A DNA stretch of 64,000 nt, from contig NZ_PNLB01000022.1 of the NCBI RefSeq assembly GCF_013822795.1, forward strand, positions 1 through 64,000, written 5' to 3'. The notes beneath the pieces were generated by a model, which did not search any database, had not been told where the DNA came from, and worked only from the letters and a program-made list of their open reading frames with translations. Shown piece by piece: positions 31,910 to 41,343 of the stretch (the stretch's first letter is position 1; each line of letters begins with the position of its first letter). The translations under genes and the position numbers were made by a program. The stretch is from Phenylobacterium sp. (lineage in GTDB: Bacteria > Pseudomonadota > Alphaproteobacteria > Caulobacterales > Caulobacteraceae).

Positions 31910-32551
31910 ATGACCAGCGAACCCATTCGCGACGGCGCCAGCGATCACCTGCTGACGCCGCAGAACGCCGCCTTCGTGATCATCGACTACCAGCCGGTGC
32001 AGGTGAACTCGATCGCCTCGATGGACCGCCAGCTTCTGGTCAACAATATCGTCGGGACCGCCAAGGCGGCGGTGGCCTACGGCCTGCCGATCGTCCACTC
32101 GACGGTGAACGTGAAGACCGGGCTGAACAAGCCGCCGATCCCGCAACTGCGCAAGGTGCTGGACGGCTATCCGACCTATGACCGGACGACGATCAACTCG
32201 TGGGAGGACGTCGAATTCCGCAAGGCGGTCGAGGCGACCGGCCGCAAGAAGCTGATCATGACGGCGCTGTGGACCGAGGCCTGCCTGACCTTCCCGGCCC
32301 TGGACGCGCTGCGGGACGGCTACGAGGTCTATGTGGTCGCCGACGCGGTGGGCGGCACGTCGGTTGCGGCGCACGAGATGGCGCTGCGCCGGATCGAGCA
32401 GGCCGGGGCCAAGATGATCAGCGTGCCGCAGCTGTTCTGCGAACTGCAGCGCGACTGGGCGCGCAGCGAGACGGTTCCGGCGTTCATGAACCTCTTCATC
32501 GAGACCGGCGGCACGGCCGGGATCCAGTTCTCCTACGACCGCACCGAGTAG
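31910..32551 (+). CDS. isochorismatase-like cysteine hydrolase
   Basis: AAFVIIDYQPVQV; GRKKLIMTALWTEACLTFPALDAL (catalytic Cys). Confidence 0.9.
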   Translation: MTSEPIRDGASDHLLTPQNAAFVIIDYQPVQVNSIASMDRQLLVNNIVGTAKAAVAYGLPIVHSTVNVKTGLNKPPIPQLRKVLDGYPTYDRTTINSWEDVEFRKAVEATGRKKLIMTALWTEACLTFPALDALRDGYEVYVVADAVGGTSVAAHEMALRRIEQAGAKMISVPQLFCELQRDWARSETVPAFMNLFIETGGTAGIQFSYDRTE

Positions 32552-32566
32552 GCAGGACCAAAGAAA

Positions 32567-32594
32567 AAGGCCCGGGGTCGCCCCCGGGCCTTTC
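32567..32594 (+). terminator. rho-independent terminator
   Basis: AAAGGCCCGGGG-TCG-CCCCCGGGCCTTT. Confidence 0.8.
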
Positions 32595-32616
32595 GCTTTG
32601 GCTTGGCTGGCTGGGC

Positions 32617-33939
32617 TTAGGTGTTGCCCGGCAGCTTGCACTGGTCTGAGAAGGCGCAGCCGATGGCTTCGACCGGCTTCAGGTCGGCGGTGTACTCGAG
32701 CACGTAGCCCTTCAGGCCGTCGGCGCAGGCGACTTCCATGTAGGTGGTGCCCTTGGCCGACTTGCCGATGACGCGTGCGTTGGACACCGCGCAGGAGGCC
32801 TTGCCCGTCGCCTTCAGGTCGGCGGTGACGGCGCTGTAGCTGTTGGCGTCCAGCTTGGTGAACGAGCAGCGGTAGCCGGCGATCGGCGCGCGGGCGCAAT
32901 CGTAGACGATCGGCTTGTCGTTCGGGCCGCCGAAGACGCCGACGGCGCCGTCCGGACGGTTCGAGCAGGCCATCTCGACGATGTCCTTGTTGTTGCTGCT
33001 CGGGAACGGAGCGTACTTCGAGACGTCGCAGTTGAAGCCCGCAGCCTTGGCCAGCTTGGTGTAGAGGCCGTTTTGCTCGGTGACCGCTTCCTTGGTGTCG
33101 GTCAGGGTGCAGCCGCCCATGACGCCTTGCGCCTTGGCGCAGTCGTAGGTCTGGGTCAGCTTGCCGGCGTCGACGCGGTAGAGGTAGCCCTTGCCGTCGG
33201 CGCAGGCGGCTTCGAAGAACGACGAGCCGGTCTGGGACATGCCCAGGTACTTCTTGTCCTTCACGGTGCAGCCGTTGTTGGCCTGGGCCGCGAGGGTGTC
33301 GATCACCGCCAGGCGCTGTTCCTTAGTGCGCAGCGTGCAGGAGATGTTCGACTGGCCGCCGTCGTAGACCATGCAGTCGCTGGCCTCGACCGGCTTGGCC
33401 GCATCGATCGGCGCGCTGGTCTTCAGGACATAGCCCTGGGCCGAGCCCTGGCAGGCGACTTCGAGATAGGTGGCGGTGGCGCTTTGGCCGATGCCGCGGA
33501 CCGCTTCCGGCGTGCACTGGACCTTGGCGGCGGCGAGCACGCCGGCCAGGTCGGACTTCGGATCGGCGTTGCCGGGCAGCTTGCAGGCCAGGTTCGACGG
33601 CTTGCCGTCCGGACCGGGGGTGCCCGCCTCGATGCAGGTGAACGAGGTGGTCGCGCCGCCTTCGACCGCCGACAGCACGAAGCCGACGCCTTGGTCGCAG
33701 TCGATTTCGTAGTAGCTGGTGTTGGTCTTCGTCTTCTTGTCGGCGACCTTGCCGATGAAGAAGGCGTCGGTGACGTTGCAGGAAATGCCCGCGGCTTTGG
33801 CGAGGGCCGGAGCCTCGGCCATCCCTTGGGTGCGCGCCTTATCCGAGATCGCGGCGGCTTGCTTGCCTTGCGAGACGGCGGCCGGCGCCAAGGCCAGCAC
33901 GGCCAAGGTGGCGGCCAGCCCCGTGATGAATGGCCTCAT
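32617..33939 (-). CDS. secreted protein with five repeated four-cysteine modules, function unknown
   Basis: Signal peptide MRPFITGLAATLAVLALAPAAVSQ; repeated C-x5-IGKS-x-YxEVAC-DG-GYVL...C...C pattern. Confidence 0.7.
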   Translation of the reverse strand: MRPFITGLAATLAVLALAPAAVSQGKQAAAISDKARTQGMAEAPALAKAAGISCNVTDAFFIGKVADKKTKTNTSYYEIDCDQGVGFVLSAVEGGATTSFTCIEAGTPGPDGKPSNLACKLPGNADPKSDLAGVLAAAKVQCTPEAVRGIGQSATATYLEVACQGSAQGYVLKTSAPIDAAKPVEASDCMVYDGGQSNISCTLRTKEQRLAVIDTLAAQANNGCTVKDKKYLGMSQTGSSFFEAACADGKGYLYRVDAGKLTQTYDCAKAQGVMGGCTLTDTKEAVTEQNGLYTKLAKAAGFNCDVSKYAPFPSSNNKDIVEMACSNRPDGAVGVFGGPNDKPIVYDCARAPIAGYRCSFTKLDANSYSAVTADLKATGKASCAVSNARVIGKSAKGTTYMEVACADGLKGYVLEYTADLKPVEAIGCAFSDQCKLPGNT

Positions 33940-34027
33940 GTTCGAAAAACTCCTGGGTGGTTCCCTATTGCGCGGACATAAGCCCCCACAGCGCCAGTGG
34001 GTCAAGTTTGTCGTGAATGACGTCTGA

Positions 34028-35167
34028 ATGGCGCTGAAGGTTGCGTTTGCCCTGAGCACGAGTGCGGTCAAAATGGGGCGACGACGAGAAGGGGATGACG
34101 CTTTGCGGGACGGTTTCGAAGAGACCCAGGAACAGGCGGCGCGGGCCCGGCTGAGCTATCCGTTCGCCGCGGGGCCCGAGCTGGGCGAGGCGGTGGACGT
34201 GGCGCCGGGCGTGAAGTGGCTGCGGATGCCGCTGGGCGGCTCGCTGGCCTTCATCAATGTCTGGGCGATCGAGGACGGCGAGGGCTGGGCGATCGTCGAC
34301 ACGGGTATGGGCGGTTCGGACACCCAGCAGACCTGGCGCAAGGCGTTCGCCGGGGTGCTGGGCGGCAAGCCGGTGACGCGGGTGTTCGTCACCCACATGC
34401 ATCCCGACCACATCGGCATGGCCGGCTGGCTGACCCGCAAGTTTCAGTGCCGGCTGTGGATCAGCCGCCTGGAGTTCCTGATGTGCCGCTCGCTGGCGGC
34501 CGACACCGGCCGCGAGGCCCCGGCCGACGCCCTGGCGTTCTACCGCGCCGCCGGCTGGGACGACGACGCGCTGGAGGACTACCGCGCCCGGTTCGGCGGC
34601 TTCGGCAAAGGGCTGCATGCGCTGCCCGACACCTTCCGCCGGCTGTCGGACGGCGACGTGGTGGAGATCGGCGGCCGGCCCTGGGAGGTGGTGGTCGGGT
34701 CGGGCCATAGCCCCGAGCATGTCTGCCTGTGGCAGAAGGACCTGAAGCTGTTCATCTCCGGCGACCAGGTGCTGCCGAAGATCTCGTCGAACGTCTCGGT
34801 GTTCCCGACCGAGCCGGACGGCGATCCGCTGACCGAGTGGCTGACGACGCTTGCGGCGATCAAGGACCGGGTCGACAACGAGGTGCTGGTGCTGCCGGCG
34901 CACAACGAGCCGTTCCATGGCCTGCACGCGCGGATCGACCATCTGATCGGCGGGCACGAGCGCGGGCTGGCGCGGCTGCGCAAGTTGATCGCCGAACCGA
35001 AGCGGGCGGTCGACGTGTTCCCGGTGCTGTTCCGCCGCAAGATCGACCAATGGGTGCTGGGCATGGCGACCGGCGAGAGCCTGGCGCACCTCAACTGCCT
35101 GATGACCCGCCGCGAGGCGGTCGCCGAGCCCGACGAGGCCGGGGTGATCTGGTACCGGGCGGCTTAG
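34028..35167 (+). CDS. MBL-fold metallohydrolase
   Basis: VFVTHMHPDHIGMAGWL (HxHxDH) and GSGHSPEHVCLW; start could be internal. Confidence 0.92.
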   Translation: MALKVAFALSTSAVKMGRRREGDDALRDGFEETQEQAARARLSYPFAAGPELGEAVDVAPGVKWLRMPLGGSLAFINVWAIEDGEGWAIVDTGMGGSDTQQTWRKAFAGVLGGKPVTRVFVTHMHPDHIGMAGWLTRKFQCRLWISRLEFLMCRSLAADTGREAPADALAFYRAAGWDDDALEDYRARFGGFGKGLHALPDTFRRLSDGDVVEIGGRPWEVVVGSGHSPEHVCLWQKDLKLFISGDQVLPKISSNVSVFPTEPDGDPLTEWLTTLAAIKDRVDNEVLVLPAHNEPFHGLHARIDHLIGGHERGLARLRKLIAEPKRAVDVFPVLFRRKIDQWVLGMATGESLAHLNCLMTRREAVAEPDEAGVIWYRAA

Positions 35168-35177
35168 GGCCGTAGCC

Positions 35178-35322
35178 ACCTTCTCCTCTCCCCGCTTGAG
35201 GGGAGAGGTCGGGTGAGGGGAGGCGGCGCGGAGCGGCGCTCTGCTGCCGGACGTCGGCGAGGCGGCGAGGTGGTGGCCCCCTCACCCTTGCCCTCTCCCC
35301 CGCGGGGGAGAGGGAACAGTCG
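35178..35322. repeat. palindromic intergenic repeat pair
   Basis: CTCCTCTCCCCGCTTGAGGGGAGAGG...CCCTCACCCTTGCCCTCTCCCCCGCGGGGGAGAGGG. Confidence 0.75.
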
Positions 35323-35409
35323 GATCCCGCTTCATCCCGGCGAAGATTCTGCTTCGATCCGCGCTCCCCGCCGCGTTAGCATACGGCGTAAGTTTAGGAG
35401 CGCATTTCT

Positions 35410-36189
35410 ATGTCCGACCACATTCTGATCGAGAAGTCCGGCGGGGTTCTGACCCTGACCATGAACCGCCCCGACAAGAAGAACGCCTTGACCCGGGACA
35501 TGTACCAGGCGCTGGGCGACGCCATCGATCAGGCCGAGTTCGACAAGGACGTGCGCTGCGTCCTGATCCAGGCCAACGGCGACATGTTCACCGCCGGCAA
35601 CGACATCAGCGACTTCGCGGCGGTCAACGCCGGCGAGTCGTCGGCGAACGAGGCGCGGCGCGGCGGCAATCCGCTGCTGGCGGCGCTGGCGCGGGCCAAG
35701 ACCCCGCTGATCGCGGCGGTCAACGGCCGCGCGGTCGGCGTCGGCACCACCATGCTGCTGCACTGCGACCTGGTCTATCTGGCCGACAACGCGCTGCTGA
35801 CCACGCCGTTCGTGAACCTGGCGCTGGTGCCGGAAGCGGCCTCCAGCATCACCCTGCCGAGCCGCATCGGCCATGCGCGGGCGTTTGCGATGTTCGTGCT
35901 GGGCGAGGCGGTCGACGCCAAGAAGGCGGTCGACTGGGGCATCGCCAACGAGGTCGTGCCGCTGGACCAGCTCCGCGCCAAGGCCCGCGCCGCGGCCGAG
36001 GCCGTCGCCGCGCGGCCGCCGGCCGCGGTGGTGATCACCAAGGCGCTGATGCGCGACGAGACGGGCCTGGCCCAGCGCATGGACGAAGAGGGCGCACACT
36101 TCGCCGCTCAGCTGAAGTCCGCTGAGGCCAAGGAGGCGTTCGCCGCCTTCGCCCAGAAGCGCGCCCCCGACTTCAGCAAGGTGTCCTGA
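35410..36189 (+). CDS. enoyl-CoA hydratase/isomerase family protein
   Basis: LTMNRPDKKNALTRDMYQAL; FTAGNDISDF; PLIAAVNGRAVGVGTTMLLHCD. Confidence 0.95.
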   Translation: MSDHILIEKSGGVLTLTMNRPDKKNALTRDMYQALGDAIDQAEFDKDVRCVLIQANGDMFTAGNDISDFAAVNAGESSANEARRGGNPLLAALARAKTPLIAAVNGRAVGVGTTMLLHCDLVYLADNALLTTPFVNLALVPEAASSITLPSRIGHARAFAMFVLGEAVDAKKAVDWGIANEVVPLDQLRAKARAAAEAVAARPPAAVVITKALMRDETGLAQRMDEEGAHFAAQLKSAEAKEAFAAFAQKRAPDFSKVS

Positions 36190-36192
36190 CCC

Positions 36193-37152
36193 ATGATCCG
36201 CTCCCGCTTCGGCGCCTTCACCCCCGCCCGCGTGGTGGCCGGCGATCACGATCTCTCCGGCCGCAACGTCATCGTCACCGGCGGGGCGAGCGGCATCGGC
36301 TACGAGACCGCCAAGGCGCTGGCCGCGGCGGGGGCGGACGTCATGCTGGCCGTGCGCGACCGCGTGGCCGGCGAGAAGGCGGCGGTGGCGATGAACGAGG
36401 CGATCGGCGCCGACAAGGTGGTGGCCGGGACCCTGGACCTGGCCAGCCTTTCCTCGGTGGGGTCCTTCGTTGACGCCTGGGGCGACCAGCCGCTGGACAT
36501 CCTGATCAACAACGCCGGGGTGATGGCGACGCCGCTGCTGCGCACGGCCGAGGACCTGGAGCTGCAGATCGGCACCAACCACTTCGGTCACTTCGTGCTG
36601 GCGGTGGGGCTGACGCGGGCGCTGCTGAACGCCTCGGACGAGGACCGTCTGGCGCGGGTGGTGGCGCTGTCGTCGATCGGCCACCGGCGCAGCGACATCA
36701 ACTGGGACGACCCCAACTATCTGACGCGGCCCTATGACAAGTGGGAGGCGTACGGCCAGTCCAAGACCGCCAACTCGCTGTTCGCGGTGGGCTACAACGC
36801 CCGCTTCGAGGAACATGGGATCACCGCCAACGCCGTGATGCCCGGCGGGATCATGACCCCGCTGCAGCGCTACCTGCCCAAGGAGGAGATGGTGGCGATG
36901 GGCTGGATGGACGAGGAAGGCAACGCCCGTGAGGGCTTCAAGACCCCCGAGCAGGGCGCCTCGACCAGCGTCTGGGCCGCGGTCGGCGAGGAGCTGGAAG
37001 GCGTCGGCGGGCTCTACCTCGAGGACTGCGCCGAGGCGGCGCCCTGGAGCAAGGACAACCCGGTGAAGGGCGTCATGCCCCATGCGCTCGATCCGGAATC
37101 GGCCGAGCGGCTGTGGGCGCTGTCGGAAGAGATCACCGGAGTGACGCTATGA
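36193..37152 (+). CDS. short-chain dehydrogenase/reductase
   Basis: VIVTGGASGIGYETAKAL, INNAGVM; YGQSKTANSLF. Confidence 0.93.
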   Translation: MIRSRFGAFTPARVVAGDHDLSGRNVIVTGGASGIGYETAKALAAAGADVMLAVRDRVAGEKAAVAMNEAIGADKVVAGTLDLASLSSVGSFVDAWGDQPLDILINNAGVMATPLLRTAEDLELQIGTNHFGHFVLAVGLTRALLNASDEDRLARVVALSSIGHRRSDINWDDPNYLTRPYDKWEAYGQSKTANSLFAVGYNARFEEHGITANAVMPGGIMTPLQRYLPKEEMVAMGWMDEEGNAREGFKTPEQGASTSVWAAVGEELEGVGGLYLEDCAEAAPWSKDNPVKGVMPHALDPESAERLWALSEEITGVTL

Positions 37153-38006
37153 GCCTCAGCGGCAAGACGCTCTTCATCACCGGGGCCAGCCGCGGCATCG
37201 GCCTGGCCATCGCGCTGCGGGCGGCGCGGGACGGGGCGAACATCGCCATCGCCGCGAAGACCGCCGAGCCGCACAAGCACCTGCCGGGCACGATCTATTC
37301 GGCCGCCGAGGAGATCGAGAAGGCCGGCGGCAAGGCGCTGCCGCTGATTGTCGACGTGCGCGAGGAAGCCAGCGTCTACGCGGCGGTCGAGAAAACCGTC
37401 GCCGCGTTCGGCGGCATCGACATCTGCGTCAACAACGCCTCGGCCATCCAGCTGACGCCGACCCTGGCCACCGACATGAAGCGCTATGACCTGATGAACC
37501 AGGTCAATGCGCGCGGCAGCTACCTGACCTCCAAGGCCTGCATCCCGCACCTGAAGAAGGCGGCCAATCCGCACGTGCTGATGCTGTCGCCGCCGCTGGA
37601 CATGAGCCCCAAGTGGTTCCAGGGACACGTCGCCTACACCATGGCCAAATTCGGCATGAGCATGTGCGTGCTGGGCATGGCCGAGGAGTTCCGCGAGGAC
37701 GGGATCGCGTTCAATGCCCTGTGGCCGCGCACCGGCATCGCCACAGCGGCGATCCAGTTCGCCCTGGCCGGCGAGGAGGGCATGAAGGCCTGCCGCACGC
37801 CGGAGATCATGGCCGATGCGGCGCATGCGATTTTCGAGAAGCCGAGCCGTGAGTTCACCGGCAACTTCCTGATCGACGACAGCTTTCTCTATGGCGAGGG
37901 CGAGCGGGACTTCGACAAGTACCGGGTCGATCCGACCACGCCGCTGATGCCGGACTTCTTCGTCCCCGAGAGCAGCAAGCCGCCGCCCGGTGTGGTGATC
38001 GGATAG
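37149..38006 (+). CDS. short-chain dehydrogenase/reductase (HSDL2-like)
   Basis: LFITGASRGIGLAIALRAARDGANIAIAAKTAEPHKHLPGTI; 4-nt overlap with upstream SDR. Confidence 0.93.
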   Translation: MSLSGKTLFITGASRGIGLAIALRAARDGANIAIAAKTAEPHKHLPGTIYSAAEEIEKAGGKALPLIVDVREEASVYAAVEKTVAAFGGIDICVNNASAIQLTPTLATDMKRYDLMNQVNARGSYLTSKACIPHLKKAANPHVLMLSPPLDMSPKWFQGHVAYTMAKFGMSMCVLGMAEEFREDGIAFNALWPRTGIATAAIQFALAGEEGMKACRTPEIMADAAHAIFEKPSREFTGNFLIDDSFLYGEGERDFDKYRVDPTTPLMPDFFVPESSKPPPGVVIG

Positions 38007-38022
38007 GGAGCGGCCCGACGCT

Positions 38023-38166
38023 CCACTTCCCTCGCCCCCTTGGGGGAGAGGGGAGGGTGAGGGGGTTGCTGCAGTTCCGTCATTCCCAGAAGCCGGAGGG
38101 CGTCGCTTTGCGCCGCTTACCCCTCACCCCAACCCTCTCCCCTCGAGCGGGGAGAGGGAGCGTTGG
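38023..38166. repeat. palindromic intergenic repeat pair
   Basis: TTCCCTCGCCCCCTTGGGGGAGAGG...GTGAGGGGG ... CCCCTCACCCCAACCCTCTCCCCTCGAGCGGGGAGAGGGAG. Confidence 0.8.
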
Positions 38167-38184
38167 CTCACCGGCTCAGCCGGC

Positions 38185-38526
38185 TCAGCGCTTTTTCTTG
38201 CTCGCCTTCGCGCGCATCGCGGCGTCGAGCGCCCGCGTCGTCCAGGCGGTCATTTCGTCGGGGTCTTCGAGGGCTTCGAGCGGGACGGTCCAGTAGCTCA
38301 TCGCCTTGTCGCCGCCGAACGGCTTGAAAGCTTCGCAGCCAGCGGCCTCGAACTCGGGGACGGTGGTGGCGTCCGCCTTGAAGTAGAGCACGTCGTCGGC
38401 GATGAGGGCGAAGAACAGCTCGTGGTGCGAGACGCCGACGCCGCCGAACATCCGGCGGTGGGTGATCCCGCCGAGCGGGTGCAACTGTTCGAGCACGTAG
38501 TCGAGGAAGTCGGGAGAGACGGGCAT
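38185..38526 (-). CDS. TfoX N-terminal-domain protein
   Basis: RRMFGGVGVSHHELFFALIADDVLYFKAD motif. Confidence 0.88.
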   Translation of the reverse strand: MPVSPDFLDYVLEQLHPLGGITHRRMFGGVGVSHHELFFALIADDVLYFKADATTVPEFEAAGCEAFKPFGGDKAMSYWTVPLEALEDPDEMTAWTTRALDAAMRAKASKKKR

Positions 38527-38557
38527 CGGCCAGGAGAAGACCGCCGCGGCGGCCAAG

Positions 38558-39031
38558 GTGCAAGTGCGGCCGGCGACCCCGGCGGACGCGGGCCTGATCT
38601 ATGGCTTCATCCGCGGCCTGGCCGAGTATGAGAAGCTGCTGCACGAGGTTGAGGCGACGCAGGCCGACGTCGAGGGCGCGCTGTTCAGTGAGCATCCGCG
38701 GGCGTTCTGCGACATCGCCGAGGCGGACGGGACGCCGGTCGGCTTTGCGCTGTGGTTCTACAACTACTCGACCTTCCGCGGCCGGCACGGGATCTATCTG
38801 GAAGACCTGTTCGTGGTTCCGCAGGCGCGGGGCCTGGGGGCCGGCAAGGCGCTGCTGCGGCGGCTGGCCCAGCGCTGCCAGGAGGAGGGCTTGGCGCGGC
38901 TGGAATGGTCGGTGCTGGACTGGAACGCGCCGTCGATCGCGTTCTACGACTCGCTGGGGGCGAGCGCGCAGACCGAGTGGATCGTGCGCCGGCTGACCGA
39001 CGCGCCGCTGAAGGCGTTGGCCGAGAGCTGA
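38558..39031 (+). CDS. GNAT acetyltransferase
   Basis: IYLEDLFVVPQARGLGAGKALLRRLAQRC acetyl-CoA motif. Confidence 0.92.
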   Translation: MQVRPATPADAGLIYGFIRGLAEYEKLLHEVEATQADVEGALFSEHPRAFCDIAEADGTPVGFALWFYNYSTFRGRHGIYLEDLFVVPQARGLGAGKALLRRLAQRCQEEGLARLEWSVLDWNAPSIAFYDSLGASAQTEWIVRRLTDAPLKALAES

Positions 39032-39058
39032 GGGCTGGCGGGTAGGGCGTCCGGGCGT

Positions 39059-39194
39059 ACTTTCCCTCGCCCCCTTGGGGGAGAGGGTAGGGTGAGGGGG
39101 CTTGGGCGTTGGGGCATCACCGAGGTCGGGGGGCTCTGCTCTGCGTCGCCGACCCCTCACCCCAGCCCTCTCCCCTCGAGCGGGGAGAGGGAGA
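39059..39194. repeat. palindromic intergenic repeat pair
   Basis: Same bipartite mirrored structure as at 38023-38166. Confidence 0.8.
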
Positions 39195-39216
39195 TTCGGT
39201 CGCGGCGTCTGAGAGG

Positions 39217-39903
39217 CTAGGCCGCTTGGAGCCGCAGTTCGCCGCGGGCCTGGCGGATGATCGACGAGGCGGTCGAGAGGAACAGGCTGGCCATGATCGC
39301 GGCGACGGCGAGGTCGGCCCACTTGGTGCCGGTGTAGGCGACGACGCCCGCGGCGCAGAGCACTGCGACGTTGCCGATGGCGTCGTTGCGCGAGCAGAGC
39401 CAGACCGAGCGGACGTTGGCGTCGCCGTCTCGGAAGCGCAGCAGCAGCAGGGCTGAGATGACGTTGGCCGAGAGGGCGAGCGCGCCCACCCAGCCCATGG
39501 TCATCGCGTCCGGCGTGCCGTCCACGAAGGTCCGCCAGAGGGCGGCGGCGAGCACGTAGACGCCCATCAGGCCGAGGCTGACGCCCTTCACCAGGGCGGC
39601 CTTGGAGCGGAACGCGAGAGACTGGCTCAGGGCGAACAGCGACAGGCCGTAGGTGGCGCTGTCGCCGGCGAAGTCGAGGGCGTCGGCCTGGAGAGCCATG
39701 GAACCGGCCAACTGGCCCTGGATCACCTCGAGCGCGAACATGCCGGCGTTCAAGGCCAGCACGATCCAGACGGCGCGGCGGAAGGCGGGAGAGCCGTTCT
39801 CGACGGCGGCGGCGGTGGCCTCGCAGCCGCAGCCGGCGGAGGCGCAGGCGGCCCCTTCGGGAGCGGGCGCAGGCGCCTTGTGGTGGACGATCTCGTAGGT
39901 CAT
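39217..39903 (-). CDS. cation diffusion facilitator-like transporter with N-terminal Cys cluster
   Basis: GSMALQADALDFAGDSATYGLSLFAL; N-terminal CASAGCGC motif; divergent to MerR. Confidence 0.85.
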   Translation of the reverse strand: MTYEIVHHKAPAPAPEGAACASAGCGCEATAAAVENGSPAFRRAVWIVLALNAGMFALEVIQGQLAGSMALQADALDFAGDSATYGLSLFALSQSLAFRSKAALVKGVSLGLMGVYVLAAALWRTFVDGTPDAMTMGWVGALALSANVISALLLLRFRDGDANVRSVWLCSRNDAIGNVAVLCAAGVVAYTGTKWADLAVAAIMASLFLSTASSIIRQARGELRLQAA

Positions 39904-39918
39904 GCCTAAGTGTTGCAT

Positions 39919-39935
39919 CCTATAGTCACTGTAGG
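39919..39935. promoter_or_regulatory. candidate MerR operator dyad CCTATAG-TCA-CTGTAGG
   Basis: Near-perfect dyad inside the 44-bp divergent MerR/CDF intergenic region. Confidence 0.6.
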
Positions 39936-39947
39936 AGCAAGCGGCGA

Positions 39948-40370
39948 ATGGCGGGCGACATCTCGATCGGCGAACTCTCGCGCCGGGCCGGCGTGAAAGT
40001 GACCACCATCCGCTTCTATGAGGGCGCCGGGCTGATGCCCGCGCCGCCGCGCAGCGAGGGCGACCGGCGGCTGTACGACGCGGGGCATGTGCGGCGGCTG
40101 AGCTTCATCCGCCACGCCCGCGAGCTGGGTTTCGAGATGGAGGACCTGCGCACGCTGCTGGAGCTGAGCGACCGGCCGGGCGGGTCCTGCGGGCCGGTCG
40201 ACGAGATCGCCGGCCGGCACCTGGCCGCGGTCGAGGACAAGATCGCCAAGCTGACGGCGCTGAAGGGCGAGCTGTCGCGGATGCTGGCGACCTGCAGCCA
40301 CGGGGCGGTGGCCGAGTGCCGGGTGATCGAGGCGTTGGCCGATCACTCGCACTGCGGCGGCGAGCACTGA
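39948..40370 (+). CDS. MerR family metal-responsive regulator
   Basis: ISIGELSRRAGVKVTTIRFYEGAGLMPAPPRSEGDRRLY; C-terminal CSHGAVAEC...HSHCGGEH metal ligands. Confidence 0.93.
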   Translation: MAGDISIGELSRRAGVKVTTIRFYEGAGLMPAPPRSEGDRRLYDAGHVRRLSFIRHARELGFEMEDLRTLLELSDRPGGSCGPVDEIAGRHLAAVEDKIAKLTALKGELSRMLATCSHGAVAECRVIEALADHSHCGGEH

Positions 40371-40378
40371 GGCGGTCC

Positions 40379-40752
40379 GAGGCCGGAGGGCGCCGCTGCG
40401 CGCCGCTTCACCCCTCACCCCAACCCTCTCCCCTCGAGCGGGGAGAGGGAGTCTTGGCGGTGCAGCTGCGTTCCTCTCCCTGGGGAGAGGGTAGGGTGAG
40501 GGGCTTGGGCGGTTCGGGTATCGCTGAGGCCTGAGGGCGCCGCTGCGCGTCGCTTTACCCCTCACCCCAACCCTCTCCCCTCGAGTGGGGAGAGGGAGTT
40601 CATGGCGGTGCAGCTGCGTTCCTCTCCCTGGGGAGAGGGTAGGGTGAGGGGCTTGGGCGGTTGGGGTATCGCTGAGGCCGGGGGGCGCCGCTGCGCGTCG
40701 CTAACCCCTCACCCCAACCCTCTCCCCTCAGGTGGGGAGAGGGAGTCTTGGT
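40379..40752. repeat. tandem array (~2.5 units, period 147-148 bp) of the palindromic intergenic repeat
   Basis: Unit starts at 40379, 40526, 40674 (GAGGCC[G/T]G[A/G]GGGCGCCGCTGCGCG...). Confidence 0.85.
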
Positions 40753-40755
40753 CGA

Positions 40756-41316
40756 TCACGGCCGAGCGGTCACCTCGGCGATCGCCAGCCTGAGGTTGGT
40801 TTCCAGCAGTTCGTCGGCCAGGGGGCCGTCGGGGACGGCTCTGGCCAGCATCAGCGCGCCGGCCATGCGGGTGACGACGCCCAGCGCGCGCTGACGGCGA
40901 TCGGGGGTGTCGGGCAGGCGCGCCTCGACCGAGGCGATCATCTGTTCGACGCCGGCGGCGAAGGCGGTCTTCAGATCGTCGGAAGCGCGGCCGACGTCGC
41001 CGCCCAGGGCGGCGGCGGGGCAGCTCTTGCCCGGGGCTTTGCGGGCGGCGTGCGACAGATAGTGGGTGAGCATTTCGGGCAGGTCGCGGGCGCGTTCGCG
41101 GTGGCCGGCCATGGTCGCGAAGGCGCTCTCCACGGCCTGGGCGGCGAGGGCGTCCTTGGACTTGAAGTGGTTGTAGAAGCCGCCGTGGGTGAAGCCGGCG
41201 GCCTTGGTCAGGTCGCCGACGCTGACCCCGTCGAAGCCGCGTTCGCGAAAAAGCGTGGCGGCCGCGCCGACGATCCGTTCGCGGTTCTCCTGCGCCTGCG
41301 CCTTGCTGATCTTCAT
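40756..41316 (-). CDS. TetR family transcriptional regulator
   Basis: RERIVGAAATLFRERGFDGVSVGDLTKAAGFTHGGFYNHFKSKDAL. Confidence 0.95.
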   Translation of the reverse strand: MKISKAQAQENRERIVGAAATLFRERGFDGVSVGDLTKAAGFTHGGFYNHFKSKDALAAQAVESAFATMAGHRERARDLPEMLTHYLSHAARKAPGKSCPAAALGGDVGRASDDLKTAFAAGVEQMIASVEARLPDTPDRRQRALGVVTRMAGALMLARAVPDGPLADELLETNLRLAIAEVTARP

Positions 41317-41343
41317 CGGCTTGCCTCTTGACGACCCTATGGA

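Noticed and set aside
40379-40752. Possible CRISPR array (regularly spaced near-identical repeats)
   Set aside because: Period of 147-148 bp with repeats far longer than CRISPR units, internal palindromes, no unique spacers and no cas genes nearby
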